Assembly (NCBI GenBank): GCA_018262505.1 | Contig: JAGSYV010000089.1 | Coordinates: 1-32,580, forward strand | DNA from: Pseudomonadota bacterium | GTDB taxonomy: Bacteria > Pseudomonadota > Alphaproteobacteria > Rhizobiales > Pleomorphomonadaceae | Direction: 5' to 3' | DNA: 32,580 nt | Notes under the pieces: model-generated | Databases searched by the model: none | Told to the model about the DNA's origin: nothing | What the model saw: the letters and a program-made list of their open reading frames with translations, nothing else | Made by a program: the position numbers and the translations under genes | Part shown: in pieces, positions 1 to 7,390 of the stretch | Layout: each line of letters begins with the position of its first letter | How positions within the stretch are numbered: the first letter of the stretch is position 1

Positions 1-8
1 ATCTTCAT
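1..8 (-). CDS. 5' end of an unidentified gene leaving the window
   Basis: Only the first codons (ATG AAG) are visible, at the left edge on the minus strand. An ATG at 8-6 is preceded by a strong Shine-Dalgarno (AGGAGGGCGG), and further upstream by a MerR-type promoter. The arrangement strongly suggests a real gene controlled by a MerR-family activator, but the product cannot be named from two codons. Confidence 0.5.
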
Positions 9-26
9 CCGCCCTCCTGCTGCATC

Positions 27-57
27 TCGTAACCCCTGACATCAATGTCAGGGTCAA
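27..57 (-). promoter_or_regulatory. MerR-type promoter with 20-bp palindromic operator
   Basis: CCCTGACATCAATGTCAGGG at 34-53 is a perfect 9-bp inverted repeat around a 2-base centre. Read on the minus strand it lies between a -35 element TTGACC (57-52) and a -10-like TTACGA (32-27). The spacer is 19 bases, the overlong spacing typical of MerR-family promoters, whose activator bends DNA to align the two boxes. It faces the partial gene starting at position 8. The regulator itself is not in view. Confidence 0.65.
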
Positions 58-89
58 GAGCCAATTGATCAAGGAGCAATCGGCTTCGA

Positions 90-257
90 TTTGTGCCGAC
101 CGGTCTCAAGGCGAATACGGGATTCCGCCGATCACCGCCGTTTCTTCGCCGGGGCCACACGTCATCAAATCCTTGTTGAATCAGCCCAATTTCCGGCTCT
201 TTTAATCGACCCCGTCTGGGGACTGTCTGACTTCTCCCCGGCGAGATCGGGGATCAG
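90..257. other. Leader upstream of trbB, no gene recognised
   Basis: No convincing coding frame is seen here, although trb operons often have a ribbon-helix-helix regulator or traG upstream. A small inverted repeat, CCCCG-N7-CGGGG at 236-252, lies directly in front of the trbB start and overlaps its likely ribosome binding site (GGGGA). It could affect translation initiation. Confidence 0.3.
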
Positions 258-1265
258 ATGGCGGTTTCGCATTACAACACGGAAGGCTTGGCTCGTGGCG
301 CGCGGATGCAGCGCACGGCGCTTGGCCCCGCCATCGCCCGGCTTCTGGAAGATGCGTCTGTCGTCGAGGTGATGCTGAACCCGGACGGGCGCATCTGGAT
401 TGATCGGCTTTCCGAGGGGCTGTCCGACACTGGCGAGGTGCTGTCACCCGCCGATGGCGAGCGCATCGTGCGCCTGGTCGCCCATCATGTCGGCGCCGAG
501 GTTCATGCAGGTTGCCCGCGCGTTTCGGCCGAACTGCCCGAGACGGGCGAACGGTTCGAGGGGCTGTTGCCGCCCGTGGTCGCAGCGCCCGCTTTCGCCA
601 TCCGCAAACCCGCTGTCGCCGTGTTCACGCTAGACGATTACGTCGCCGCTAGGATCATGACGGCCGCCCAGGCCGACGCACTGCTGACGGCTGTCTCCTC
701 CCGTGCCAACATCCTCGTCGCCGGCGGCACCTCGACCGGCAAGACGACGCTGACCAACGCGCTGCTGGCGGAGGTCGCGAAGACTTCCGATCGCGTCGTC
801 ATCATCGAGGATACGCGCGAACCGCAATGCGCTGCGCCCAACCTCGTCGCGATGCGGACAAAGGATGGCGTCGCCTCACTCTCCGATCTCGTCCGCTCAT
901 CGCTGCGCCTGCGTCCGGACCGCATTCCGATCGGCGAAGTGCGCGGCGCGGAAGCGCTGGATCTGCTCAAAGCCTGGGGCACCGGCCATCCCGGCGGCAT
1001 CGCCACAATCCACGCCGGCAGCGCCATCGGCGCGCTGAGAAGGATGGAACAGCTCATCCAGGAAGCCGTCGTCACCGTCCCGCGCGCGCTGATCGCCGAG
1101 ACGATTGATCTCGTGGCCGTGCTTTCCGGCCGTGGTGCCGCGCGCCAGCTCGCCGAACTCGCCCGTGTCAAGGGCCTTGGTCCGGACGGCGATTACCGCG
1201 TCGTGCCCGCCGTCGACGGCGCATCGAACGCGATCAGCACCACCCCGCAAGGAGAAACTCCGTGA
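258..1265 (+). CDS. trbB: Conjugal transfer ATPase TrbB (VirB11-like)
   Basis: Cytoplasmic hexameric traffic ATPase that powers pilus assembly and substrate transfer in trb (P-type) mating systems. The 335-residue protein has all family boxes: Walker [10 protein letters not shown] (156-164), the Asp box IIEDTRE (182-188), Walker [10 protein letters not shown] (222-230) and the His box [14 protein letters not shown] (241-254). It appears complete. The first 17 or so residues match the family poorly, so the start could lie slightly downstream. Its stop overlaps the trbC start by 4 bases (GTGA), showing translational coupling. It is probably non-functional as a conjugation component, because most of the trb locus downstream is missing. 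Confidence 0.93.
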   Translation: MAVSHYNTEGLARGARMQRTALGPAIARLLEDASVVEVMLNPDGRIWIDRLSEGLSDTGEVLSPADGERIVRLVAHHVGAEVHAGCPRVSAELPETGERFEGLLPPVVAAPAFAIRKPAVAVFTLDDYVAARIMTAAQADALLTAVSSRANILVAGGTSTGKTTLTNALLAEVAKTSDRVVIIEDTREPQCAAPNLVAMRTKDGVASLSDLVRSSLRLRPDRIPIGEVRGAEALDLLKAWGTGHPGGIATIHAGSAIGALRRMEQLIQEAVVTVPRALIAETIDLVAVLSGRGAARQLAELARVKGLGPDGDYRVVPAVDGASNAISTTPQGETP

Positions 1266-1591
1266 TCCGAACTCCACGCTTCGCGCGCCAACGTTTCGCC
1301 ATGACCGTATCCATTGTCGCACTCAGCGTGGCGTTGACGGCACCCGCCTATGCCTCCGGCTCGTCGATGCCGTGGGAACAGCCGCTGCAGCAGATCCTGC
1401 AGTCGATCGAAGGCCCGGTCGCCAAGATCATCGCCGTCATCATCATCACGACGGGCTTGGCGCTCGCGTTCGGCGACACCTCGGGTGGCTTCCGCCGCCT
1501 GATCCAGATCGTGTTCGGCCTGTCGATCGCGTTTGCCGCCAGCTCATTTTTCCTCAGTTTCTTCTCGTTTGGCGGCGGAGCGCTGGTCTGA
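1262..1591 (+). CDS. trbC: Conjugal pilin precursor TrbC (VirB2-like)
   Basis: Major pilin subunit of the conjugative pilus. The 109-residue product shows a basic N-terminus and a hydrophobic signal ending at about ALTAPAYA (residues 24-31), then a short amphipathic stretch and two membrane helices (about 54-70 and 81-103), as in mature TrbC/VirB2 pilins. The start is GTG, overlapping the trbB stop. The stop TGA shares one base with the trbD ATG. Length and layout are normal for the family. Confidence 0.88.
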   Translation: MIRTPRFARQRFAMTVSIVALSVALTAPAYASGSSMPWEQPLQQILQSIEGPVAKIIAVIIITTGLALAFGDTSGGFRRLIQIVFGLSIAFAASSFFLSFFSFGGGALV

Positions 1592-1872
1592 TGTCGGGCG
1601 TCGGCGACCAGAGCGGCGAAGTGCCGGGTTTCACCGTGCCGGTTCACCGGGCGCTGACCGAGCCGATCCTGCTCGGCGGCGCGCCGCATGCCATCGCCAT
1701 CATGAACGGCACGCTCGCCGGCGCGGTCGGCCTCGGCCTTCGCCTCTGGCTGGTCGGCATTGCCATCTGGGCGATCGGGCATTTCGCGGCGGTGTGGGCT
1801 GCCAAGCGCGACCCGCTCTTTGTCGAGGTCGGACGCCGCCATCTGCGCATCCCAGTGCATCTTTCGGTCTGA
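1591..1872 (+). CDS. trbD: Conjugal transfer protein TrbD (VirB3-like)
   Basis: Small inner-membrane protein of the mating channel, normally working with the TrbE ATPase. The 93-residue product contains the family-typical FTVPVHRALTEPILLGGAP near the N-terminus and one or two adjacent hydrophobic helices (about residues 34-73), followed by a basic C-terminal segment. It lies between trbC (TGATG overlap) and trbE (12-base gap with GAGGGG as ribosome site). The gene itself looks intact. Confidence 0.9.
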   Translation: MSGVGDQSGEVPGFTVPVHRALTEPILLGGAPHAIAIMNGTLAGAVGLGLRLWLVGIAIWAIGHFAAVWAAKRDPLFVEVGRRHLRIPVHLSV

Positions 1873-1884
1873 GGGGACACGGCC

Positions 1885-2180
1885 ATGATGAACCTCGCCG
1901 AATATCGCAACCGCAATCGCCGGCTCGCCGATTTTCTCCCCTGGGTCGCATTGGTCGGCACCGGCATCGTGCTCAACAAGGATGGCAGTTTCCAACGCAC
2001 CGCGAGCTTCCGTGGTCCCGATCTGGACTCGGCTGTGCCCGCCGAACTAGTCGCCGTTGCTGGCCGCCTCAACAACGCCTTCCGTCGTCTCGGTAGCGGA
2101 TGGGCAATCTTCGTCGAAGCACAACGCCATGCGGCGGGTGTCTATCCTGCGAACCGCTTCCCTGATGCCGCCTCGGCCTC
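1885..2180 (+). pseudogene. trbE: trbE remnant (N-terminal ~95 codons only)
   Basis: TrbE is the large VirB4-type ATPase of about 800 residues. Only its N-terminus remains: the MMNLAEYRNR opening, the LNKDGSFQRT and LNNAFRRLGSGWAIFVEAQR segments and a last recognisable FPDAASA at about residues 92-98. At the repeated motif GCCTCGGCCTCGG (2169-2181) the sequence switches to trbL in another frame. Both Walker motifs are gone, so no ATPase can be made. The reading frame continues as nonsense to a stop at 2499. Confidence 0.85.
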
Positions 2181-2625
2181 GGCATCTTCGGTCCCGGCAT
2201 CGCCAACGGCCTCGTCTCCGGAGGGCCGCAACTCGGTGTCGGCGCGGCGATCGGAACAGGTCTTGCCGCTGGCGGCATGGCGATGCGGGTGCTGCGGCGG
2301 TCGGTGCTGTCGCCTCTGGTGGCGGCGGCATTGGCGGGAGGTGCCGCCGCCGCAGCGCGCGGCGGAGCGGCACCGCAGGCGGAGCATCGTCTGCCTACAG
2401 CCTCGGCGCGGCCGGACATACTGGCGCGACAGGCGTCGCCTCTGGCGTCGGCAATGTCGCCAGCACCAGCGCCTCCAAACTCGACGCCGCCATCGGTAGC
2501 CCGTTCAAGCGCGCCGCTGCGTCGATGAAGGAGAGCTTCGGATCTGGTGGCCAGTCGGCCACCGGCGAAGGCGGCGCAACGGATGCAGCCGTATCTTCTT
2601 CCGCAACCACGGGCGGCCCGGCGCC
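2177..2625 (+). pseudogene. trbL: trbL remnant, C-terminal part with several frame shifts
   Basis: TrbL is a polytopic inner-membrane protein with a long Gly/Ala/Ser-rich tail. The part after its membrane domain is visible here. Frame 3 gives LGIFGPGIANGLVSGGPQLG then GTGLAAGGMAM. Near 2285 it moves to frame 2 (AGAAAVGAVASGGGGIGG), near 2337 back to frame 3 (AAAAARGGAA), and near 2375 again to frame 2 (AGGASSAYSLGAAGHTGATG and on to KRAAASMKESFGSGGQS). Three or more indels plus the missing N-terminus make it a dead gene. trbJ, trbK and the first half of trbL are deleted, and trbF, trbG and trbI are absent downstream. Confidence 0.8.
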
Positions 2626-3146
2626 GCTTCCTGCCGGTCGGCCTGTAGCCGTTCGCGCACGGGGGCTCCGGCCAGGCCGCGCTCAAATACCGTCAGATCG
2701 AGTCCGATGTGCCGAGCGGTCTCCATGATGGTTTCGGGATCGGCGATGTCGCGATTCTCGGTTAGTTGCTTGACCTGGAGTGCATCAAACATCCGCTCGT
2801 GCCCCTCGACGTTGGTCTGTAATTCCGCTGCCTGACAGGCCAGTGCCGCGAGCCAGCCATTTGGATATTCGAACGACGCGGCGCGCATCCCCTCGACGTT
2901 GATCGAGGTGGGATCGTCCGCGGCAGCGCGGCATTGCTCCCAATGGCGCAGGATTTCCGCCTTGGCCGCCGGCATCGAGCCAAAGACCGCGATCATCCGC
3001 TCGCGACTGTCCTGAAGAACGAAGCTGCGGTGGCGAATGTCGAGGTCGAACTCGCGCGCCACGAGCTTGATGCGGGGCGCAAGGACAAAGCACCACCCGC
3101 ATACGGCGTCGTGATAGAAGTCGAGTGCGGTCTTGTCGTCGGTCAT
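2505..3146 (-). CDS. DsbA-family thioredoxin-fold protein, C-terminally truncated
   Basis: Resembles the cytoplasmic DsbA/FrnE/2-hydroxychromene-2-carboxylate-isomerase group of thioredoxin-fold proteins. The catalytic motif C16-G-W-C19 follows a DFYHDAV strand, and the helical insertion domain continues to about residue 170 (ERGLAGAPVRERLQADRQEA). There the family-like sequence ends. The remaining ~40 residues are a Pro/Arg-rich antisense reading of the trbL remnant, so the last strands and the cis-Pro loop of the fold are missing. The ATG at 3146 has a strong site (AAGGAGGG) and lies 13 bases after the wrbA stop, so the two form one operon. Likely inactive or altered. Confidence 0.7.
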   Translation of the reverse strand: MTDDKTALDFYHDAVCGWCFVLAPRIKLVAREFDLDIRHRSFVLQDSRERMIAVFGSMPAAKAEILRHWEQCRAAADDPTSINVEGMRAASFEYPNGWLAALACQAAELQTNVEGHERMFDALQVKQLTENRDIADPETIMETARHIGLDLTVFERGLAGAPVRERLQADRQEAAPGRPWLRKKIRLHPLRRLRRWPTGHQIRSSPSSTQRRA

Positions 3147-3159
3147 GGGACACCCTCCT

Positions 3160-3765
3160 TCAGAGCTTGCCGCGAAGCGCGTGCGCGATGCGGGCGACAT
3201 GCGCGCCCTGGAAGCGCGCGGCGGCGAGATCGGCCTCGGTCGGCCTGAGCGTGCCGTCTCCGCCGGCGATTGTGCTTGCGCCATAGGGCGATCCGCCAAG
3301 CACTTGGTCGACACCCATTTGCGGCTTGAAGCTGTAGGGCAGGCCGACCAGGATCATTCCGAAATGCAAGAGCGGCACATGGGTCGCCAGGATGGTGCTC
3401 TCCTGTCCGCCATGCTGGGTCGCGGCGGAGGTGAAGACCGAACCGACCTTGCCGACGAGCTTGTCCTGCACCCACAGCCCGCCCATCCGGTCCATGAACT
3501 GCTTCATCTGTGCGGCCATGTTGCCAAAGCGGGTCGGTGTGCCGAAGAGGATGCCATCATAGTCGGGCAGTTCCTCGATCTCGGCGATCGGAGTACCGAG
3601 GTCGGTTCGATAGCCTGACTTGATCGCAAGTTCATGCGGAACCAGTTCGGGCACACGCTTCAACGCTACTTCGGCGCCGGTGGACGCGGCACCCTCGAAT
3701 GCGGCTGTCGCCAGATCGTGAATATGTCCGTAGCTTGAATAATAGAGCACCAAAATCCGTGTCAT
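3160..3765 (-). CDS. wrbA: NAD(P)H:quinone oxidoreductase, type IV (WrbA)
   Basis: Flavodoxin-like FMN enzyme that reduces quinones by two electrons, protecting the cytoplasm against redox-cycling compounds. The 201 residues begin with the FMN phosphate loop [12 protein letters not shown] (8-19), carry [16 protein letters not shown] (75-90) and the conserved [12 protein letters not shown] (113-124), and have the usual family length. The start at 3765 was chosen for its GGGAGG ribosome site; an upstream in-frame codon at 3819 is not supported. First gene of a wrbA-dsbA-like operon, divergent from a LysR regulator that probably controls it. Confidence 0.93.
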   Translation of the reverse strand: MTRILVLYYSSYGHIHDLATAAFEGAASTGAEVALKRVPELVPHELAIKSGYRTDLGTPIAEIEELPDYDGILFGTPTRFGNMAAQMKQFMDRMGGLWVQDKLVGKVGSVFTSAATQHGGQESTILATHVPLLHFGMILVGLPYSFKPQMGVDQVLGGSPYGASTIAGGDGTLRPTEADLAAARFQGAHVARIAHALRGKL

Positions 3766-3887
3766 CGCACGCCTCCCATCGCCTGATCGCCGCGCGGCTC
3801 GATCCGCCGTCGCACCCATGGGAGGGAGATAGATTATTTCCTATTTGGCGGTAATAATGTTCTCGGTTCATATACTCATAGCTGCTG
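3766..3887. promoter_or_regulatory. Divergent promoter region of wrbA and the LysR gene
   Basis: This 122-base AT-richer gap separates two outward-facing genes, the classic layout for a LysR regulator and its target. ATTATT (3834-3839) and AATAAT (3853-3858) form an inverted repeat with 13 bases between the arms, a possible LysR-type binding site. Promoter boxes cannot be fixed with confidence. Confidence 0.4.
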
Positions 3888-4796
3888 GTGAATAATATCA
3901 TGGATCGCATGACGGCATTCTCGGTGTTCCGCGAGGTGGCGGAGGGAGGAAACTTCGCCGCGGCGGGGCGGCGGCTTGGTCTGTCGCCACCGGCGATTAG
4001 CAAGAATATCAAGGAGCTCGAAGCGCATCTTGGCACGCGTCTCATCGACCGGACGACGCGGCAGATGCACCTCACCGAAGCTGGCAACCTCTATCTTGAG
4101 CATGTCGTGCGCGCGCTCGACGAGCTCGACGAAGCCGGGCGCGCGCTAGGCGCATTGCAGGCGGCGCCGAGCGGCAAGCTCAGGGTCAGCGCGCCCGTTA
4201 CCTTCACGCTGACCTGTCTTTCGGGCGCCATGACGCGATTTCTGGAGGCATTTCCGGCGGTCACCCTCGAGCTGGACCTTAATGACCGTCGCGTGGACTT
4301 GATCGGCGAAGGCTATGACATCGCCATTCGCGGTGCCGACGCGCTCAATGACTCAACCCTGGTAGCCACCCGATTGATGACGATGCGCCATGTCGTCTGC
4401 GCGGCGCCTGCCTATCTGGAGGCCTATGGCCGCCCGGAGGCGCCGCAGGATCTCACCCAGTACGATTGCGTGAAATATAGCCTTTCGAGCCATGCCGACC
4501 GCTGGGAATTCCGCAAAGGTCGGCAGTCGGCGACGGTTGCTGTCAAAGGCCGCTATATCATCACATCGAGCCTTGGTGTCCGGGACGCACTGCTCGCCGG
4601 CTTCGGCATCGGCCTCATTCCCTATCCCTATGTGCGCGACGACATTCGTGCAGGCCGCCTGACCGTCCTTCTTGACGACTGGGCGGGCATCGAGGCCACG
4701 CTCCACGCCGTTTTTCTGTCGCGACGGCATATTTTGCCCAAAGTCCGCGCCTTCATCGACTTCATCGCGGCGCAGTTGAAAACGGTGCAGGACTGA
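3888..4796 (+). CDS. LysR-family transcriptional regulator
   Basis: The N-terminal winged helix-turn-helix is clear: MDRMTAFSVFREVAEGGNFA, then AAGRRLGLSPPAISKNIKEL as recognition region and RLIDRTTRQMHLTEAG as wing. A periplasmic-binding-like effector domain of normal length follows (SGKLRVSAPVTF to the end). The frame opens with GTG at 3888, but ATG at 3900 or 3909 fits family starts better. The effector domain is of the CrgA/DsdC-neighbouring subgroup that often controls adjacent oxidoreductases. Divergent position points to wrbA and the dsbA-like gene as targets, probably in response to a quinone or electrophile (inference). Confidence 0.9.
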   Translation: MNNIMDRMTAFSVFREVAEGGNFAAAGRRLGLSPPAISKNIKELEAHLGTRLIDRTTRQMHLTEAGNLYLEHVVRALDELDEAGRALGALQAAPSGKLRVSAPVTFTLTCLSGAMTRFLEAFPAVTLELDLNDRRVDLIGEGYDIAIRGADALNDSTLVATRLMTMRHVVCAAPAYLEAYGRPEAPQDLTQYDCVKYSLSSHADRWEFRKGRQSATVAVKGRYIITSSLGVRDALLAGFGIGLIPYPYVRDDIRAGRLTVLLDDWAGIEATLHAVFLSRRHILPKVRAFIDFIAAQLKTVQD

Positions 4797-5036
4797 CCGC
4801 GAGACGACGGGGTTTGGACAGGCGGTCGAGAAATACTGCCTAGATCGCCGTTTGGCCTGCTGCTTCCGGAAGCCACCACTATTTCTGACCACGCGTGACG
4901 GGGTGGACCTCGACATGGCTCTGCCGGTCAAGATGGTTGCGAGGTTGGGGTAACAATCTAGCGTCAGCGGGAAACTTCCCGGCTATGCCGGGGTGGCAGT
5001 AGCAGTTTGACGTTTCAGGCAAGCCTTTTGGTCTTG

Positions 5037-5086
5037 ACTTTTCTCCGGGGCACTCTGCAAACAGAGGCTGCTTCTCCGGGAAAAGT
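5037..5086. repeat. Compound inverted repeat (stem-loop)
   Basis: Outer arms ACTTTTCTCCGG and CCGGGAAAAGT pair with one bulged base, and an inner perfect hairpin CTCTG-CAAA-CAGAG lies at 5053-5066. It lies 30-80 bases downstream of the riboswitch-like element when read on the minus strand. It could be a former expression platform, but there is no clean T-run after it on either strand. A mobile-element end or REP-like element is also possible. Confidence 0.45.
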
Positions 5087-5117
5087 ACAGGAATTTGGCT
5101 GAAAATAGCATCAGGGT

Positions 5118-5222
5118 GGCTGGCATTCCATCCCTCCGCCGGCATGACCCGGATCAGGTTTGAAGGGTTCGGGTTGTCGCCTCGGTGACAGCCAATTCAA
5201 TTCTCAAGTCTTGCACCAGACA
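5118..5222 (-). ncRNA. TPP (THI-box) riboswitch, orphan and probably degenerate
   Basis: On the minus strand the 3' half matches the thiamine pyrophosphate riboswitch core very well: ACCC, then AACCTGATCCGGGTCATG, then CCGGCGGAGGGA. The 5' half is recognisable but imperfect: GGTGC and CTTGAGAA stand where GGGGTGC and CTGAGA are expected, and the closing stem P1 is weak. Such elements normally precede thiC, thiamine transporters or other thi genes. Here the following minus-strand sequence (5100 to 4797) has no gene and then meets the 3' end of the convergent LysR gene. The element is therefore most likely the remnant of a lost thiamine operon. Confidence 0.75.
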
Positions 5223-5413
5223 GACTTCATCAGTTGGACGGCCGATGGTGGCAGCATGGTGTGATTTAGCCCGGTACCGTCACAAATGCAGCTCTCCTCG
5301 AAATTCCGGTCGGCCATTGATGGCCCGACCATTCTGAACAACGCCGTCATGTCCCGGTTCGGCGTAGCAAAGCGGGTACTGCGGGCGTACCTGTCATCGG
5401 GGTGTTGCCAATA

Positions 5414-6382
5414 ATGGGCGCTCTCTTTGCAACCCTTGTCCGTCTCGTCGAACGCGATGGCTCGGCCGCGCTCGTGACGGTGTCGGCACATGGATCTGCG
5501 CCACGCGAAGCCGGGGCGCGCCTCGTTGTGGCCTGTGGTGGTTCCATCTCCGGCACGATAGGCGGTGGGCGGCTGGAGCATGAAGCTATCCAGCGCGCTC
5601 TGGCACTGATCGAGGTGGGGCGAGACACTACCGAACTGATGCGCATGGCCCTTGGCCCCTCATTGGGCCAATGCTGTGGCGGTGACGTGACCCTCATCCT
5701 CGAAGTGTTCGGGCGGAACCGGCTCGACGAACTTGGACACTTGGCCACAGCCGAGACGGAAGGCCCGTTTCAAACAACAGCCAAGCTTGTCGATGGCAGC
5801 CCGACGGCGCGGACGTTCAACGGCGCCACCGTTAGTCCGCCATCGGTACTTCTCAGCGGAGACGGTATACTCTTCGAGAGCTTTGGTAGTCCGTTGCGCG
5901 ACCTTTTGCTGTTCGGCGCAGGCCATGTCGGCCGAGCCTTGGTTCTGGCGCTTGCACCCTTGCCATTCAATGTCCGCTGGATCGACAGCCGACCGGAGAT
6001 GTTCCCGAACCTGCCCTTCGCCAATCTTCATTGTGTGACGAGCGACCGGCCTGCTGTCGAAGCGGCGCGCGCGCCTGTCGGGGCGTTCGTGGTCATCATG
6101 ACGCATGACCACGGCCTTGATCTCGAGATCCTCGACGCTGCGCTCCGCGTGAACCGGCTGCCTTATGTCGGTCTCATCGGCAGCGCCACCAAACGTGCCC
6201 GCTTCGAGCATCGGCTGAAGGCTCTCGGCCACCCGCAGACGCTGGCCACCTCGTTCGTCTGCCCGATTGGCATTCCCGGCATCTTGTCGAAAGAGCCGGC
6301 GGTGATCGCCGCCAGCGTTGCCGCAGATTTGCTGCTCCAGGATCAGAAGGCCAAGACATTGGCAGAGGCCGGTTTGCCTTGA
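5414..6382 (+). CDS. xdhC: XdhC/CoxI-family molybdenum cofactor protein
   Basis: XdhC proteins bind molybdenum cofactor, promote its sulfuration and load it into xanthine dehydrogenase-type enzymes. The product of about 322 residues has the N-terminal XdhC domain with GTIGGGRLEHEA (about 47-58) and the cofactor-binding GQCCGG (about 85-90). A Rossmann domain with LLLFGAGHVGRAL (about 164-176) and the C-terminal YVGLIGSATKRARF and CPIG segments follow. GTG at 5402 is an alternative start. xdhA and xdhB are not adjacent, which is unusual. The nearest molybdoenzyme is the BisC-like protein at 9214-11523, which belongs to a different cofactor family. Confidence 0.88.
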   Translation: MGALFATLVRLVERDGSAALVTVSAHGSAPREAGARLVVACGGSISGTIGGGRLEHEAIQRALALIEVGRDTTELMRMALGPSLGQCCGGDVTLILEVFGRNRLDELGHLATAETEGPFQTTAKLVDGSPTARTFNGATVSPPSVLLSGDGILFESFGSPLRDLLLFGAGHVGRALVLALAPLPFNVRWIDSRPEMFPNLPFANLHCVTSDRPAVEAARAPVGAFVVIMTHDHGLDLEILDAALRVNRLPYVGLIGSATKRARFEHRLKALGHPQTLATSFVCPIGIPGILSKEPAVIAASVAADLLLQDQKAKTLAEAGLP

Positions 6383-6432
6383 CGCGCCAAGGATAGGTGA
6401 CTGAAGGGTCGGTCCCCAGCTATTGCGGCCGG

Positions 6433-7353
6433 TCAAACCGCCCGGCCGGATCGGCCGCGGGAGATCGCCTCGATATGCTCAGGTCCGATACCGCAACAAC
6501 CGCCGACGATGGTGGCTCCATCGCCGATCCAGCGGTTGATCCACTTCAGGTAATTGGGTGGATCGAGATCTGGCCGGAGTTCGGATATGCCGGCATAAGG
6601 CTCGTCGGACGGTGGCTCCGGCAGAAAGGCATTGGCATAGACGCCGAGGCCGATGCCAGGTTTGCCGAAGGCGTCGATCGCATTACGCGCTGCCACGAGG
6701 GCCGCGCTCATCACTTCCGGCTGCGAGCAGTTGAACAGGATGGCCGAAGCGCCGGCTTCAAGGGTGGCCGTCACCGCTCCAGCCACCGGCTCCCAGGAGC
6801 GCAGTTCGGCCGGGCCGGTACGCCCGCGCTCGTCGCGCAGCGTGTAGGAAACATATACAGGCTTGCCGGTCGATCGCGCCGCCTCGAGCGCCGTCAGCGC
6901 CTCGGCTGTCGAACTCTGTGTCTCTATCAACCAGACGTCGACATGCGGAGCGAGGCCGGCCACAAGCTCGGCTAGGATCGGTGGAGCCTGCTCCTCGATG
7001 AACTTGTCTGGTCGGTAGCTTTCGAAGATCGGCGGCAACGAGCCGGCCACCGTCACCTTGTGCGGCGCGGCGTCCGCCACGGCACGGGCGATCGCACCGG
7101 CCCGGTCGGCAAGCGTGCGGCCCTCCACCTTGAAACGCTGCTCGCCGATCATGTGTGGCACGAGGCCGTAGGAATTGGTGGTGATGATCTCGGCACCGGC
7201 ATCGACATACGCCTGATGGGCGCGGCGCACATAATCTGGCGCTTCGATCAGCGACAGCGCCGACCATTCCGGCAAACGGAACGGGGCGCCCAGCCTCTCG
7301 AGCAGGCGGCCCATGCCGCCGTCGAGGATGGTGAATGTGGTTTGAACGGTCAT
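6433..7353 (-). CDS. Homocysteine S-methyltransferase family protein
   Basis: Zinc-dependent TIM-barrel enzyme that moves a methyl group from S-methylmethionine, SAM or a related sulfonium/betaine donor to homocysteine, giving methionine. The 306 residues include LDGGMGRLLER near the start, ITTNSYG (57-63) and the three zinc cysteines: C209 in FNCSQP and C286-C287 in VGGCCG. Length is that of MmuM/YagD. The ATG at 7353 was chosen because it lies just past the permease stop (7391), making it the last gene of the amino-acid transport set. The neighbourhood suggests the methyl donor is imported by that transporter (inference). Confidence 0.88.
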   Translation of the reverse strand: MTVQTTFTILDGGMGRLLERLGAPFRLPEWSALSLIEAPDYVRRAHQAYVDAGAEIITTNSYGLVPHMIGEQRFKVEGRTLADRAGAIARAVADAAPHKVTVAGSLPPIFESYRPDKFIEEQAPPILAELVAGLAPHVDVWLIETQSSTAEALTALEAARSTGKPVYVSYTLRDERGRTGPAELRSWEPVAGAVTATLEAGASAILFNCSQPEVMSAALVAARNAIDAFGKPGIGLGVYANAFLPEPPSDEPYAGISELRPDLDPPNYLKWINRWIGDGATIVGGCCGIGPEHIEAISRGRSGRAV

Positions 7354-7390
7354 GTGTACATTCTCTTGTGTTGGTGCAGGAGGCGACGGG

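Larger units (their letters stand above)
4797..5413. other. 600-base gap with orphan riboswitch and hairpins, no gene
   Basis: No intact gene is supported. The stretch holds a perfect GC hairpin CCCGGC-TAT-GCCGGG (4978-4992), a larger inverted repeat (5037-5086) and a TPP riboswitch-like element on the minus strand (about 5118-5222). A plus-strand frame without a start codon (about 4799-4953) ends with a plausible-looking tail, but it was not recognised. The mixture of non-coding remnants suggests this is a deletion or insertion scar. Confidence 0.45.

Noticed and set aside
258..2625. A working conjugative element
   Set aside because: trbE and trbL are truncated; trbJ, F, G, I, relaxase and coupling protein are not present.
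4799..4953. Plus-strand frame without start, ending TTRDGVDLDMALPVKMVARLG
   Set aside because: It reads plausibly as a protein tail but no family was recognised and no start exists, so it was not called even as a remnant.
4879..5145. 88-codon minus-strand frame beginning inside the riboswitch-like element
   Set aside because: No recognisable domain and no good ribosome site. It overlaps two hairpins and its composition is not gene-like.
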